This document shows, in pieces, positions 11,655 through 26,200 of a DNA stretch of 64,000 bases. The notes beneath the pieces were generated by a model. That model worked only from the letters and a program-made list of their open reading frames with translations. It was not told where the DNA came from and did no database searches. The number at the start of each line of letters is the position of its first letter. Positions within the stretch are counted from its first letter, which is position 1. This stretch comes from Ilex aquifolium (lineage: Eukaryota > Streptophyta > Magnoliopsida > Aquifoliales > Aquifoliaceae). Made by a program: the position numbers and the translations under genes. Where the stretch lies: the NCBI GenBank assembly GCA_951799425.1, contig OX637407.1, forward strand, positions 24,853,191 through 24,917,190, read 5' to 3'.

Positions 11655-14029
11655 GTATTATTCTGTATTCTAATTCAATTAAACCCATTTAATAAATCTT
11701 ATCATATACTCTTGACACTAACCCAATTTATTTATTATTGTGTAATATTAGAATTGACCCATATAACCTTTAAATAAAAAGTTTAATATTGAGATCCCAT
11801 TATTTCTCAATTAAACCGTCACTCATATTTTTTTTTTATTTTAAAAGTCTAGTTAAGTCCATATAATAGCCCAAAAAAAAAAAAATCTCTTCATTTACAA
11901 TAATCCATGTCAATAAATGATAGAAACGATAAAAATTATTTATTTTATTCATATTTGAGTTACAACTTACAACTCGATTAGAGGAAAGGTTTGCAACTGG
12001 CTTTCTAGTTGATATTGATCAATTTAACATTCTGAGTATTAGATAAAGCTGCAGTAAGAGCCTATTCTAAAACCGAGAGGACAGTTCTTTATTATATGCT
12101 TTTTTTCAGAAAGCAATTTCGGCTTAAGAGAGGGTTTCTTGATTATTTTGATAAACACAAATTTTAACCTATTTATTATACGTATTAGAAAATCATATCA
12201 TTTTTAAGTTTATGTTGATAATTATTTAGCCCCAACTCACTAAATTTATATGATGTTTGAGTCATATTAACGTACTAGTCATTGTCTGTGCCTAAATGCA
12301 CTGTACAACAAATAAAAAAATCTTCAACAATTGCCCAAATTGAAAAAGAATAATCTAAAAAAATCTTATACAAATGCCTCCGAAAAAAAAATACTAACAT
12401 AACCCATTGAATTTATAATTTTTAAGTAATAAATAAAATAAATAAAATTTTATTCATTTATAAGACAGATGAATTTATCACCTCTACTATTACTCAATCC
12501 AATAACACAACATAATTATAAATTTTTCAATCCACCCTATTCTCATGTAATAAATACCTCAACTAAAAAAATAATAATACTGACGTAACACAATTAAATT
12601 CACAATCTTTAAGCGATAAATAAAATCAACAAAATTTTACTCATTTATAAAACTCGTGAATTTATCACAATTATTACCATTCAACCCCAAATGACACAAC
12701 ATAATTATAAATTTAATCACTAAATGGCTAATCCTCCACATATAAATATATACAAAAACACACCCACACATATTTCTTTTTTGGTTTCCAGCAAACCCTC
12801 GTAACCAATAATTATTTTTATTAGAAATATAATAATTCAAGTTTTTAAGATAAACTAATAATAAATTAATGTCTAATTAAAAAAAGGGTAAAAATCACGG
12901 ACATTCTCTGAATTTTGACAATATTATACGGATACCTTCTGACATTTTATAAATAACATGGAGACTTCTAAGGTTTGAAATTCATTAAACGAAAACCCCC
13001 TCTGTCTCCCTTCCATCAATGTTACTAACAAAAATTGGTGATTTCATCTCAAAAATCTTTATTATTTTATAATTGTCATTCTCTAAATTTAGCATCAAAA
13101 AAATTAAAAATTTAATAAAATCAAATAAAATTTGACTTCGTACCAAAAAAATTGATATAATTTAGTACCCAAAAAAATTAATTAAATTAATTTCAATATT
13201 AATTTGATAACAATAAAAAATAATTTGATATTAATTCGACAAAGTTGAATGTAAATTGAACAAAATTAGATGTCAATTTTTGATAAAATTATATATTAAT
13301 TTATAATCTAAGGTTCATTTCATGTTGAATATTATTTAGTGCTTATAGTCAATGTGCTATTTTTTATTTACATTAAATGTTATTTATAAATTAAGAAATA
13401 AGTGACAAAATACATGCCGTCAGATATATAAAAATTTTGAATTAATTTTATGAAATAAATAATTACATAGCACGTAGTTTCATCTGTTTTATAGAGTAAA
13501 TAATAATAAAAACAACATATGAGAAGTAAAAAAAAAAAGATAATAATATGAGAAAGAGAGTTATATGAGAGATGAAAGTCTTAGAGTTTTAAAAAAAATG
13601 AAAGTCTAATTATGACTATCAGATTAAAACGATCTGACCAACGAAAAACTAGCTATTTTATTATATAGATAATTGTGTGTAAAATTATCAATGTTACCTC
13701 TACGACTTTCTATACTGTAATGTAGATCCCACTCTCAAAACAAAAAAAATAAAATAAAATGGAGTAATGTAATTGAATCTAATGTTTTAATCACTTCATT
13801 ATTGTTATGAAATTAATTAAATAAATTTATTATTAATCCAATGATATATAATAAAGTAAAATATTAAAAATAAATTAAATTTACATATAATTATTGAAAA
13901 ATTAGCGATTGTGCACATAAAAGCAGCCCTAACGAAACTGTCCCATTGATTCCGCTGTAATTGACACTTGTCACCATCACCTTCGCAGTTTGTACGGTAA
14001 AATATTAGCCCCATGAAGTTCTTCACCTC
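11655..14029. other. AT-rich intergenic stretch before the PEPC gene
   Basis: No gene seen. The part from about 12400 to 13900 is extremely AT-rich. The right end grades into the PEPC promoter. Confidence 0.35.
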
Positions 14030-14239
14030 ACACATTCTCTCTCTCTCTCTCTCTTCCGGTCTTCCCTCTACAAACACTCCTCTTCTCTTACAACTCCTCC
14101 GTTAACACACAGCACCCGCTTCTCTCTAGACCTCTTCTCTTTCTTTATCTCTCTTTCTATATATACACAAACAGACACCCCCACCTAGAGGATTCATCTT
14201 GTGGTGCTCTGTTTCTTGCTCTGTTTTTCTAAGTGTACA
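14030..14239 (+). promoter_or_regulatory. promoter and 5' UTR of the PEPC gene
   Basis: A (CT)n run lies at about 14035-14054 and a TATA-like TATATATAC at 14158-14166. The coding ATG is at 14240, so the expected transcript start (about 25-35 bp past the TATA) would leave a CT-rich leader of roughly 45-55 nt. CT-rich leaders are common in plants. Confidence 0.5.
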
Positions 14240-17200
14240 ATGACGGACATAACAGACGACATAGCGGAGGAAATCTCATTTCAGAGCTTCGATGATGACT
14301 GTAGACTACTGGAAAACCTTCTTAACGACGTCCTCCGAGGGGAAGTAGGACCCAAATTCATGGAAAAACTTGAAAGAACTAAAATCCTCGCTCAGGTCCT
14401 CTGTTCTTCTTCTCTGTTTTTCAGCTTTGTCATTGAAGTCTTTCTTTCCCAAATACCCTCATACAATTCTTCAAATACTTCTTGATATCGTCTATTTTTG
14501 AGTCCGTGATTTTTCGGGTATTGGTATTTTATCATATATTCAAAACTACAGGCATTAGTTCAAATCATCGTGCATATATTACATGTATTTGTTTTATTTT
14601 AATGTGCATTTTGTTATTTGGGTTTGTGGGTTTTTATTATTGTTCATGTACATGCATGTGCTCATCATAATGTTTATTAGGTCGTGATCTGTGATTCGTT
14701 TATGCTATTTGTTTTTTGTGTTTTTTATCTTTTGGGCTTTCTTATTTATTCAGTTACATGCATGGGTTGATCTTATTTATTTCCATACATACATGCCATA
14801 AATTTATGAACACTCTGATTTTAGTTGCTTTTAGAAAGTTTTTATGCTGTGATTCAAGGAGATAATTCCTTTTCTGATCTTGTTTATATATGTATGTGTA
14901 TGTGTGTGTGTTTATATAAATGATACTTGGAAGATGGTAAGGACAACAAATTCTAATGGACATTTTGGGTACAGAGTGCATGTAACATGAGAATGGCGGG
15001 GATTGAGGATACGGCAGAGTTGCTTGAGAAGCAATTGGCATCAGAGTTATCAAAAATGACATTAGAGGAAGCCTTGACGCTTGCTAGGGCATTCAGTCAT
15101 TATCTCAATTTGATGGGTATAGCCGAAACCCATCACAGGTAAATCTGAACTCTCTTATCCTTTTGTTGATATGTCATAAGTTCAATTAGTCAGCTTTCAT
15201 TTCAATGGTTGGTAGTTGGTACTATAGAGATTTGAATTAAATTTGAAGTCCAATGATTATGAATGTTCTGTATTCATCTAGATGCTACAATAGTTCTGTC
15301 ATTGATTTTTAAATTCTTTGAAAGTGATAATAATCCTGAATTGATACTTTATTTCTGGATTGCTACACTTCTTTATGTTTATTCTCATGCATAGCTTCCC
15401 TTAGTGGCCTCTTGGTTACGGGTTTTTTTTTCCCCATTTCGTTTTGAAAACAATACTCAGCACTTTTTCCTGTCTAAAAAATGACCATGAAATTCCTTTA
15501 TATAATTCAAAATCCGAAAAAGTTGTATTTTAGTGGACTGTTTCAATTTAGACGGTGTTATAAATCCCTCAAAATGTTTTACAGAGTAATGTTCACTTAT
15601 GCAGCAGAGTACGTAAGGCACGGGATGTGGTATATTTATCAAAATCTTGTGATGATACGTTCAATCAGCTGGTGCAGGGTGGAGTTTCCACGGATGAGCT
15701 TTACAACACTGTTTGCAAGCAGGTCTAGTATTATTTTCTCGTGTCCTTTTAGTTTTATTTGCTCATATATATCATTTCATTGCAGCATACGAGGAGTTGT
15801 GGGATTTTATTTGTTACTTTGACGAGTTGGTTTCTTTCTGTTGCAGGAGGTTGAGATTGTTCTCACTGCGCATCCCACACAAATAAATCGAAGAACATTA
15901 CAATATAAACACCTTAGACTTGCTGTAAGTTTTTTTGTAATGATCTTTCATGCATGTGTAAAACTCTGTTATTTAGCTGTCTGCGGTGGACATGGCTTAC
16001 ATTCTGAGTTTTTTTACAGCATCTTTTAGAGTATCGTGACAGAAAAGATCTTGGGAGCGAAGATAAAGAAATGCTAATAGAAGATCTGGTGCTGTCTCTT
16101 ACTAATAAAGTATGAGAAATTTCTCCCAGAGTTCCTTAGGATCCTTAATTCTTTCTGGATTTTGTAGGTCAGAGAGATCACTTCATTGTGGCAAACAGAT
16201 GAGCTTAGGCGCCATAAACCTACACCAGTAGATGAAGCTAGGGCTGGTAAATTCATCGAGTTTTAGTTACACAAAAACATCAATCCTTTGGTTCTATCAA
16301 AACACCATGTATATTATTCTTTCAGGATTACACATCGTGGAGCAGTCCCTTTGGAAAGCTGTACCTCACTATTTACGCCGTGTCAGCAGTGCTCTGAAGA
16401 AGGTTTCTTTCAATCTCAATTTCCTGGTTCTTTTAATTCATATACCATATTTTTTGGCTTTTCACTGTTCTCTCACGATTTTCTCTGCATTTCTTTTTCT
16501 AGCATACTGGAAGGCCACTCCCATTGACATGCACACCAATAAAATTTGGATCTTGGATGGGTGGTGATAGAGATGGGAATCCAAATGTAACAGCAAAGGT
16601 TGGTTACCAACATTTACTTAATTTCGTTGTTTGCGTCTCACTGGTACAGTTGTATGGAAGGAACTCTCCCCAACAATTCAAAAGATTATATATCTTTCTA
16701 GAAGCATGCAATCTTTTATTTGCAAATTGATCTCTGATATTGATAGATGATCCATGTGATACAATAGTGGGGTGTGTCTCACAAAGAGTAACTTGTGTAC
16801 ATTTGGAAATGGAATGGGGCATGTGACACGGATGAGCTAAACTATGTTCTGAAAATGCCATTTTCCCAGACTCTATTGCAAAAATTGAACAGCCCAAACA
16901 AGATTCTGTTTCCCATCCAATTCATGTCCTCCTTTACAGAAATTTTACTAGTATATAAATAGTAACAGTTAAGATTTGAGCCTTGATTAACAACTTCAGA
17001 GGAAAGCATGGAATTTTGGGTCATACTTTAATTCCAAAGTTGCCAAAGTGAGTAGCAATTTTAGAATCCTTACTGGAAGAACATTCTTGAGCATGTGGTC
17101 TTAGTTTCACACAGTATGTTGTATTAATTGTCCATGTAGTATCATGTCCATTAAGCCATCATCTCATTGCGAGGTAAATTCTCAATTGTTTCAGGTGACA

Positions 17201-20200
17201 AAAGATGTCTCCCTTTTATCCAGGTGGATGGCTATTGATCTCTACATACGGGAAATTGATAGCCTCAGATTTGAACTGTCAATGAATCAGTGCAGTGATA
17301 GATTGTCAAGACTGGCACATGAGATTTTGGAAAAAGGTCTGGCATGTCCATGTTCTTTCAAACTTTCTCAGGAACTTCTTCTGAATATAGCTGTTGATGT
17401 CTATCAGTCTCTGTACACATATCAATTCATGACTTCTAACTGGCTTATATTTCTCACCTTAAATAATTAACAACAAAATTACAAATAAAAAATTGCCAAG
17501 ATAAAAATCAAGTCAGCTGGCCGTCCATTATACATGTGTGTGTGTGTGTGCGCATGTGTGTCAATGATTACTGGTTAAGTTGTCAACTGAAACAAGTACA
17601 CTAATGTGATAATTCCCATTTCTACTTGCATTTTTTTGGCCCAAACTTCAATTGATCATCTTGAACGGTAATTGAATTGATAGCTTAGAGTGATCAACTG
17701 GAAACTGATATTTCATCTCAAAGATCATAATTGTTAAAACATGTGAGGTCAGGTATGTGATGGCATGAATAAACAAAAATAATGACATATCTAAATAGGG
17801 GACTATGGGATTAGAAAGTGACCAATGTTTTGGAATTAAAGAATGATTGAATAGTGATTTTGCAAGGAATACTACTTGAGTCTATGAGGTGGCAAGGTTA
17901 TTGTGTGATGATTTCCTTATTAATTTTCGGTTGATTGATTTTATTGAAATATTTGATCCTTGAAAACTTACCCAATTTGACATTCTTGTGCAAACTCATA
18001 TTTTCTGGCATTTTTTGATTTAATACCTTGTTATGATAATCTGTATGTGATCTCTCTGGAAATGAAACACGTGTTCCTGATTGCCAAATCATCTATATCC
18101 TAGTTCTATTTCTTCCTTACCTAGGTGCTTGTCTTCCTGCATGAAAATACTTTTGCTTGCAGTACTTGTATAGCTCAATTCATGTTTATATTTTCTTCAT
18201 GGTCCACAAATTAAGCATGCTACATAGTTGATGAAAGAAGGAACTAATTGGAGATACAGAATGTGGTATTTACATGAAATCTTCTATGTTTAGTGTCTCT
18301 CTTCTCACAGTAATCAAGTGCATTCTGACATTGGTTCTGCTAAGCTATCCGTCCTAAAGTATGAATGCACTATCTCTTTTGAATATCACAAAGCTCCAGC
18401 TGCAACACTAGGGAGCTACACTTTCCCAAAGGAAAAAAAAAAACTAGCTATCTACTTCTTTGGTTTGATGGTGGCTCAAATTTTCTCCAGAAGCTCTATC
18501 AGAGGATCGACACGAGAGTTGGAACCAAACACTAAGCTGGAATCAATCGAAGCATCACAGCCAACAAGCTCCCTCGCTTCCTACACAACTTCCTGCTCGA
18601 GCTGATCTACCCTCTTGCACAGGTTGAACTCTTTGTGCTGGCACTCTTCTGTTTCTCTATCTGAGGCATATTCACACTTTGTTTTGTTTCTTTCTCTTTT
18701 CGGTCTTTAATGGAATCTCTGAGTTGGTTATATGACAAATTGCCACCAGTGGGCACAAAACTCCCACCTTTTTTTACTTTGTTTCCATGATGCTTGTAAA
18801 ATTTTCATTTATTTGTCCTTGGGATTGTTCCAGTCACCCAAGATTCCTGTATCTGCCACAGTTATTTTAGCAATTTTCTTACACTGTTTTATTGATCTCT
18901 TTAATTATGAAAATCTAAAGCCTTTTGGCTTTAGTGTGTAATGTCAGAAGGCTTTCTGTTGTAAAGTACTACTACTCTCAATGACTAAAGTTCAGCTTAC
19001 ATGTTGCTTCAAGGATATGTTGGTTCAGTGCCTCGAACTTCCTAACTAATGGTTCCTTGTATTTTCTAGCAGTTTCCATTACTAGTTTGCCAACATCCTT
19101 ATCATGAACCTTAATGTAATGTGTTGATCTAATATTTATTTGATCTGGTATTTATGTTGCTGAATATGAATCATAATTAGCAGTTGTTAAGAACATTATT
19201 GTTCTTTTGTAGAATGCAATAATGTGGAATCTCACTATCCTCTACTAGATCTTCCTGGAACAGAGTACAAGCCATTGAATCGTCAGGTGAAGCTAGTTCT
19301 AAGACTTCTAATATTTTTGTGGCAGTTCATTACATGTTCTGTCCCATGCTAGTCCAGCATTTCGTTATATATTTTAAGTTAGAAAACTTTTTCTGTTCTT
19401 TGCAGGATGGTCAAACTTCATCAAGGCTGGATTCTTCATTCCAGGATTCGCATAGACATCTTCCGAAAACTTTTGCAAATGGAAATATAGCTAATTCTAG
19501 CAATGCTCAGTCAAAAACGGGAGCACGTGCCGCTTCTTTCAGCTCTAGTCATCTCCTTGCTCAGAGGAAACTTTTCGCTGAATCTCAGATTGGAAGGACC
19601 AGCTTCCAGAAGCTTCTGGAACCAAGCATTCAGCGGCCTGGAATTGCTCCATATAGAATTATTCTTGGGAACGTAAAAGAAAAGGTACTCTTCTATATTT
19701 GTGCTGCACCAATGATGATAACTATGCAGTGGTGAGCTATCTGTGACTGTGGCTTTTGTAAAATTCACATTTCACTGGTTTCGAGAATTGATAACATTGC
19801 CTCTGACCAGAAAAAAGGGTGCACCAATTTTATAAAGAAAATTGCCCATTGTAAGTCCTCTATGTTGCGTGTAGATTGAATTTTGATGGAAGGCTTCAGG
19901 GATAGAGCCAGAATTTCGGTTCAGGGTGGGCCAAAACATGGACAAAGAAATTTCACCAATTAATATAAGCTATTAAAGTTTTGGACATATCTTAAGTGCA
20001 TATATAAGAAATATATCAATAATTAAAACTAACACCATTCAACCTTAACTAGTACGGAACAAAAGAAAAGATGCAATATTTGTGCCTTAATGTGTTACAC
20101 CTCCATCATCGACTTGACGTTATTTTATGTCCCGAGGGTAATCTATAACTGATTTTCTGTTTAAAATTTTTGAGCGATTTATTTTTTAATATACATATCA

Positions 20201-23200
20201 AAGAGTCCACAAATAAATTATCATTTATTTTATTCAAAATCCTATTTTTGAGAACATACATAGCCAAAAATGATCTCCATACCTAACAGGTATCAATGCT
20301 TTCAATTATCACTGAAATTACGACATAACTTAATGTATTTTTTAACTTGTTCAAGAAATGGGTGAATAAGAGGTGGATGAAGTTAGACTTTTTATGGCAA
20401 TTACCAAACACTTCCACATGCATGGGTCACCAAAAGAAAGGTAAAAATTAAAGGGGGCACTAACTGAAAATATCATTAGTGTCTTGTATATGCAATACCA
20501 CTTATAGGGGTTAATCCAAAATGGCAGGGGGCACGTGCCCACCTTGGACTAATAGTGGCTCCGCCACTGGAAGGCTTTCAAGAACAAACGTCTTTGGGAC
20601 ATACTTTACTAACTTATTATTACGTTGTATGATCTACTAGGCTGTAGCTGATCATACTTCTAATGGAACATAGATTGATACAAAAATATGTTATTTGTTA
20701 ATACATCAAGGTCAGCCGTTTGTTAGGTTGTATTTGTGTGGAAAGATGAAATGCTATGGTTATTGGAATCATTTTGCATCCAATAAGCTTTGTTTAGTTG
20801 AATTTTTGTGATATAAGCAATTCATCCAGTGGAGCTTATCAGATGAGAATTCAGTTGTCAACATGTCAAATGTGAGAATGTGCTTTTTAAGAAGTCCACC
20901 TCTTGAAGTGGGCTCTTGGCCATTTTGTCTACTCCTTGATATTTTTCAATTTGCTTCTTATTATCTTTGTTAAGACAGCTTGTATCTCATATTGAGTAAT
21001 TAGGACATAAATGTTGGTTTATATACTTGAGGGGTTATCTCATCCGTTAGTAATTGGTCTTGGGTTGGATGTTCTAACATGGTATTAGAGCCAGACTTTG
21101 AATGGTCAGTGGACCAAGTCCCCATTTGAATTTTCTGGTATGCATAGTTGTTTGTTTGTTGAGCGCATGTTTGAGCCTGGGTCCCACGTGAGAGAGGGTG
21201 TTAAGAGAGCTTGTATCCCACATCGAATAATTAGGACTGCAAAGGTTGGTTTACATGGCCACTCCACTATTGCCAATTGGTTTGGGGTTGGATGCTCTAA
21301 CAATCTTCACTTGATGATTAGTCGAAATGACGGAGTAATGTAAGTGTAACAAACCATTCAAACTAATGAAAGTTATAGAACTCAAAACTACAATTTGGAG
21401 AAGCTCAGACTAATAAATGTTGCAAAACCAAAGACTATAATTAGCTTTTGTTTTAGGAAAAGCACATGCTGCTGGACTGAAAAGATTTTTCCAAATGTGA
21501 ATGTATAAATGGGTAATAAGCTTGAGGATGCTGATATAGATGAACAGAAAGAGCAGGGAAGCTAAATTTAGACCAGAAATGCATAGAACGTAAACTGAAG
21601 GAGCATCCAGTCTTGCAGCTGCAAATGGCTGATAAACAATGCTGATGAGAGGTGAGTTCTTGTTGTTGACTTTGTGGAGGAGGAAGGACATGGAATGCTA
21701 TATGAATCAAAATTGTGTATTGTGTTGGGAGAAAGACCTGTGATCCAGGAAGATAGTGTCAACGCTTTTCTTATGGGTGACTCAGATACTTAGGAAGCAA
21801 CACCTATAGATTGCTTTTTTTTTTTTTTTCTTTTTTTTTATTCCCATTGTTACCTCACTTCCTTTGCCTGTAATTCAGCTTATGAAGACACGGAAGCGGC
21901 TGGAGCTTCTTCTAGAGGATCTTCCTTGTGAACAGGATCCTTGTGATTATTATGAAACATCAGATCAACTTTTGGATCCACTTCTTCTATGCTATGATTC
22001 TCTGGTATGCAATAAAATCTATCTCATATTACAGCTAGCAATTTGAATTGCACAGTCATAAACGCACAACAACGGTTGAAATTACTACAATCTTCCTCCA
22101 ATTTCATCTAATGACATAGAATTCATTCCAAAAAAAAATTTCCCGCCCAAAAACATATTTTTTGCACAGCTCCCAATGTTAGACAATTCAACCAACACAC
22201 TTTTGAATATCAGACAACCCCACTAATCCAAACCTATATTTCTCTTCTCTCTTCCCTCCCTCCCTCTTATTTTCTTTCTATTTACTTTAATTTTAAATTG
22301 TGTAATTAAAGAAAATAATAAATTACAATTTAAAATATAATTGTTGCACGATCAATGCCCAATTTTTGGTATTACAGGCTGTCTTCAGACATGGGGTTAT
22401 TTTTAGTGTATATATATATATATATATATACACCAACATATTCTTGCACATATAGCCTGTTCCTCCCCTCTGTATCTAACCCCAGCCCAGCCCCCATGGA
22501 CACCCACCACACACTCAAACATGCAGCAAAAGAAAGAAAAACAAAAGATTTATGAAGAATAACAACATTTTTTGCCAATGTGATACCCTGATATTTTGCA
22601 GCGATCATGTGGGTCTGGGGTTTTGGCTGATGGTCGGCTTGCTGACCTAATCAGAAGAGTGGCTACGTTTGGGATGGTTTTACTGAAGCTTGACTTGCGT
22701 CAGGTGTGTTTTAAACTGCAGGCTGTAACTTGTTCAGGTAATTTGTTATGACTAATTTTGCTATTTACCAGGAATCTGGTAGACACTCTGAAGCACTTGA
22801 TGCAATTACCAGATATCTGGATATGGGTACATACAGTGAGTGGGATGAAGAAAGAAGACTGGAATTTCTAACAAGAGAGCTGAAAGGGAAGAGGCCTCTG
22901 GTTCCTCCAACGATAGAGGTAAGGTTATACTGTCATATTAGACTAATTGTGAATTGTGAAAACGTTGACTTGTTATCCTTTGTAGGATGAAACACTATTA
23001 AGGATTTCTGCTTTTAGCATCACAATTATGACAACCGTGGTGAAAGTTCTTCGGTTTACAACTATCCTCCCCCCTCCTCCCCCCTTCTTTTATTTAGATG
23101 GAAAGGAACAACTGCCTTTTTCCCCCTTCTTATCATTAAAGGGTCCAACTAGATCCAGTGTAGTACCTATCAATCAAAGTCATTAAGTGGCTCTGGCGGT

Positions 23201-26200
23201 GAAGAGGTGCAATGGGTTATGGGTAGCGTTCCAGTTTGAAGAGGGAAGTAAATCTTATATTTCTTTTCAGCCTTTGTGCGAGCAATGCAACAAGTTTAGG
23301 TGTGTATGTACTCCCTGTCTTAGCAGAGCAAATCTAGGTGACAGTCTTCTGCCTTTTGTTGCACACTTCGGCTTCCAAAGAGTAGGATTTAGTCCAAAAG
23401 AGTCTAGAACTGAATTTAATTCCATGGTCAGTTGTTATATAGGGACGTAAGTTGATACCAGAAAGGATGATGCGAAAAGCTAAAGGTGGATTCCTGGATG
23501 CATTAATTGCATAATGGGTTCGATCACAATTTGTGTCACCCTGTTCAATGCAGTAGACGTATTAGGATAGCAAAATGATGTGCTTATGGTTGCTAGTACC
23601 TCCTTCCTTTGTTTTCCTCGAGCCAGTATTCTCCTTGATAGCATGGTGACACCATTTGGAAATCATGCTAAGAAATTTCATAAAATGAGTTGAGAATGGT
23701 GTAGGTGATAATTTCTTATGAAATTTCCACATTTTTCTAAATGTCTCTGGGTTGGATTATGGTAGTTCCTTGCTGTGCATTTTCTGCACTCCATGGTGTC
23801 GTGAAAGTTGTTTGTTATATTTTCTAGATCAACTTTATCTTATTTTCCCCCTCATCTTCTCGAATGGATTTTTCCAGGTTGCCGCTGATGTTAGAGAAGT
23901 CCTGGATACCTTCCGAGTGGCTGCTGAGTTGGGAAGTGATTCCCTAGGAGCATATGTGATTTCTATGGCCTCGAATGTATGATCAATTAAAATTTACATA
24001 GTTGATATTTCATGTAGCTTTTCCCACACATTATTGTTTTCTTTTTGTCTTATGCAATTACCAGTAATATTGCCTATGCTTGCTAATTGGCAGGCAAGTG
24101 ATGTCCTTGCTGTGGAGCTTCTCCAGAAAGATGCCCGTCTTGCGATCTGTGGGGAGCTAGGTAGACCATGCCCCGGTGGAATGTAAGATTGCACCCCGTA
24201 TCTCTTTTGAAGTATGCAATGACAATGCTTGAAGCAACTTTGTCTGCTTTGGGATCTCTGTTAGGTGTTCTAAAGTGACATATGTGGCAGCACGCACACA
24301 CACACACACACATATAGATATAGTACATCCTGTTCACATCTAATAATTAATACCGCCAAGGTTGGTTTATATACTTGAGGTGTCACTCCACCCATAGTCA
24401 ATTGATTATGGGTTGGATGCTCTTACACATGTATATACGTAATATAGAAAGGGTTGGAGTTTAGGAACGGGTATAAGTTTTGTAGCTTTTGGAATGAATT
24501 TGTCTTGCTCACTTTATGTGATTGTTAGTTGGTGTTTTGAAGTTTCATGTTTTTATTAAGGGATTGAATTATTCATGGCTTACACGTAAACTAGGAAGTT
24601 TACTGGCATCCACTTACCATTTAACACCTCAGCAAAGTGGGCTACAATTAATTTTTTTTTCCAAGTCTCTTTTCTATTCTCTTCTCTCTCAGTATCTTCT
24701 TGCCCTTCTATCTTCTCGGTCTTCATCACAGTCACAAACATTCACCCAAACTCAGTTTCACACATTCACCCACCCCCACCCCCACAGTCACACACACAAA
24801 CAAACCCAGCAGAAGTCCCCTTCACAAACCCACCCAGCTGCCTCCTCACCAAACCCAACACAGGACCACCACCTGACCCACCCGAACCTCAACTCGGACC
24901 CACTGTCTTCATTGCACCAAATACCCATCGAAATTCCCCTTCCAATTCGTCCATTTTTGTGGGTGCTGGTGCGCGTGTGTTTTTAGTCTGGAGAGAGAAG
25001 ATAGAAAAGAGCGAGAAAATGGTGGGAGAAGAAAAAGTTGGAAGAGAGAAAACACAGTGAAGAAAAGACTCGATAGGGGTCCAAATGATGTGTCAGTTTT
25101 TAACTGATTTTTCGTAAATCAGATGTTTTACGATTAAGTCATAAATAATTTAATCTCTTCTGTTAAAGCTGATAATTATGATTTTAATGCATCCAAATAA
25201 ATGCATGGCACATTTTTAAGGCCACCGGCTCGGTTCTCAATAATCAATGCCTTCAAGTGTCACTAAAGGAGTGGAATGATCATATTTGTGGTGCCAATTC
25301 ACTTCTCCAGATTGGCCATATTAATGTCTGGCTTACTTTCTAGTAACCTGGCAAAGAAAGGGTGAAGTACTTTCTTTTTGCCTGCTTGGTATTGAACCAG
25401 TTGATTCGCATTGCACAAACAACATATCATACTCACCCACTCTGTGCATATCTTGGAATAGGCTGCGAGTGGTTCCTCTTTTTGAAACTGTGAAGGACTT
25501 GAGAGGAGCTGGCTCAGTGATCAGGAAATTATTGTCGATTGATTGGTACCGGGAGCATATCATAAAGAACCATAACGGGCACCAGGAGGTATATAAAACA
25601 AATACTTTTGGGGAAGGATATTATTGACATTTTAGTGAGGCTCTTGAGCTTATGCAGTATTCGTGGACAGGTTATGGTTGGATATTCTGACTCTGGTAAA
25701 GATGCTGGGCGCTTCACTGCTGCGTGGGAACTGTACAAAGCTCAAGAGGATGTTGTAGCTGCATGCAAAGAATATGGTATCAAAGTCACTCTGTTTCATG
25801 GGCGTGGAGGAAGCATAGGTCGTGGTGGTGGACCTACACATGTTGCCATCCAATCTCAACCGCCTGGTTCTGTAATGGTGAGTTTTTGGTCGTAGTATGC
25901 AATTGATGGATTTATTATGTGGTTAAGTTACAATGACACCCTTGACACTTGCATTAGTTATCCAGCCATTCCTTACACGTCAATTTTGGCACAAAATGCC
26001 CGTCCATTTTAAAGTTGTAATGCCAAGACCCCCTATGTCACCGAGAAAGACGACATTAGCATAAAAATACAATAAATTCCCTATATTACTTTCCTGTTTT
26101 AGTTTTCTTATTTTTGACCAATTTGATTTAATTTTGATGGTTAAATAAGTCATTTCTCATTAAGAATACTGATTAGGATCATATAGGAAATCTCAGTGGT

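Noticed and set aside
16604-17024. Minus-strand frames over PEPC intron 8
   Set aside because: Chance open frames in an intron with no conserved content.
24522-24986. 154-codon Ser/Thr/His/Pro-rich frame
   Set aside because: Lies in PEPC intron 17, is low-complexity and has no ATG-supported gene structure. Kept only as a possible captured island.
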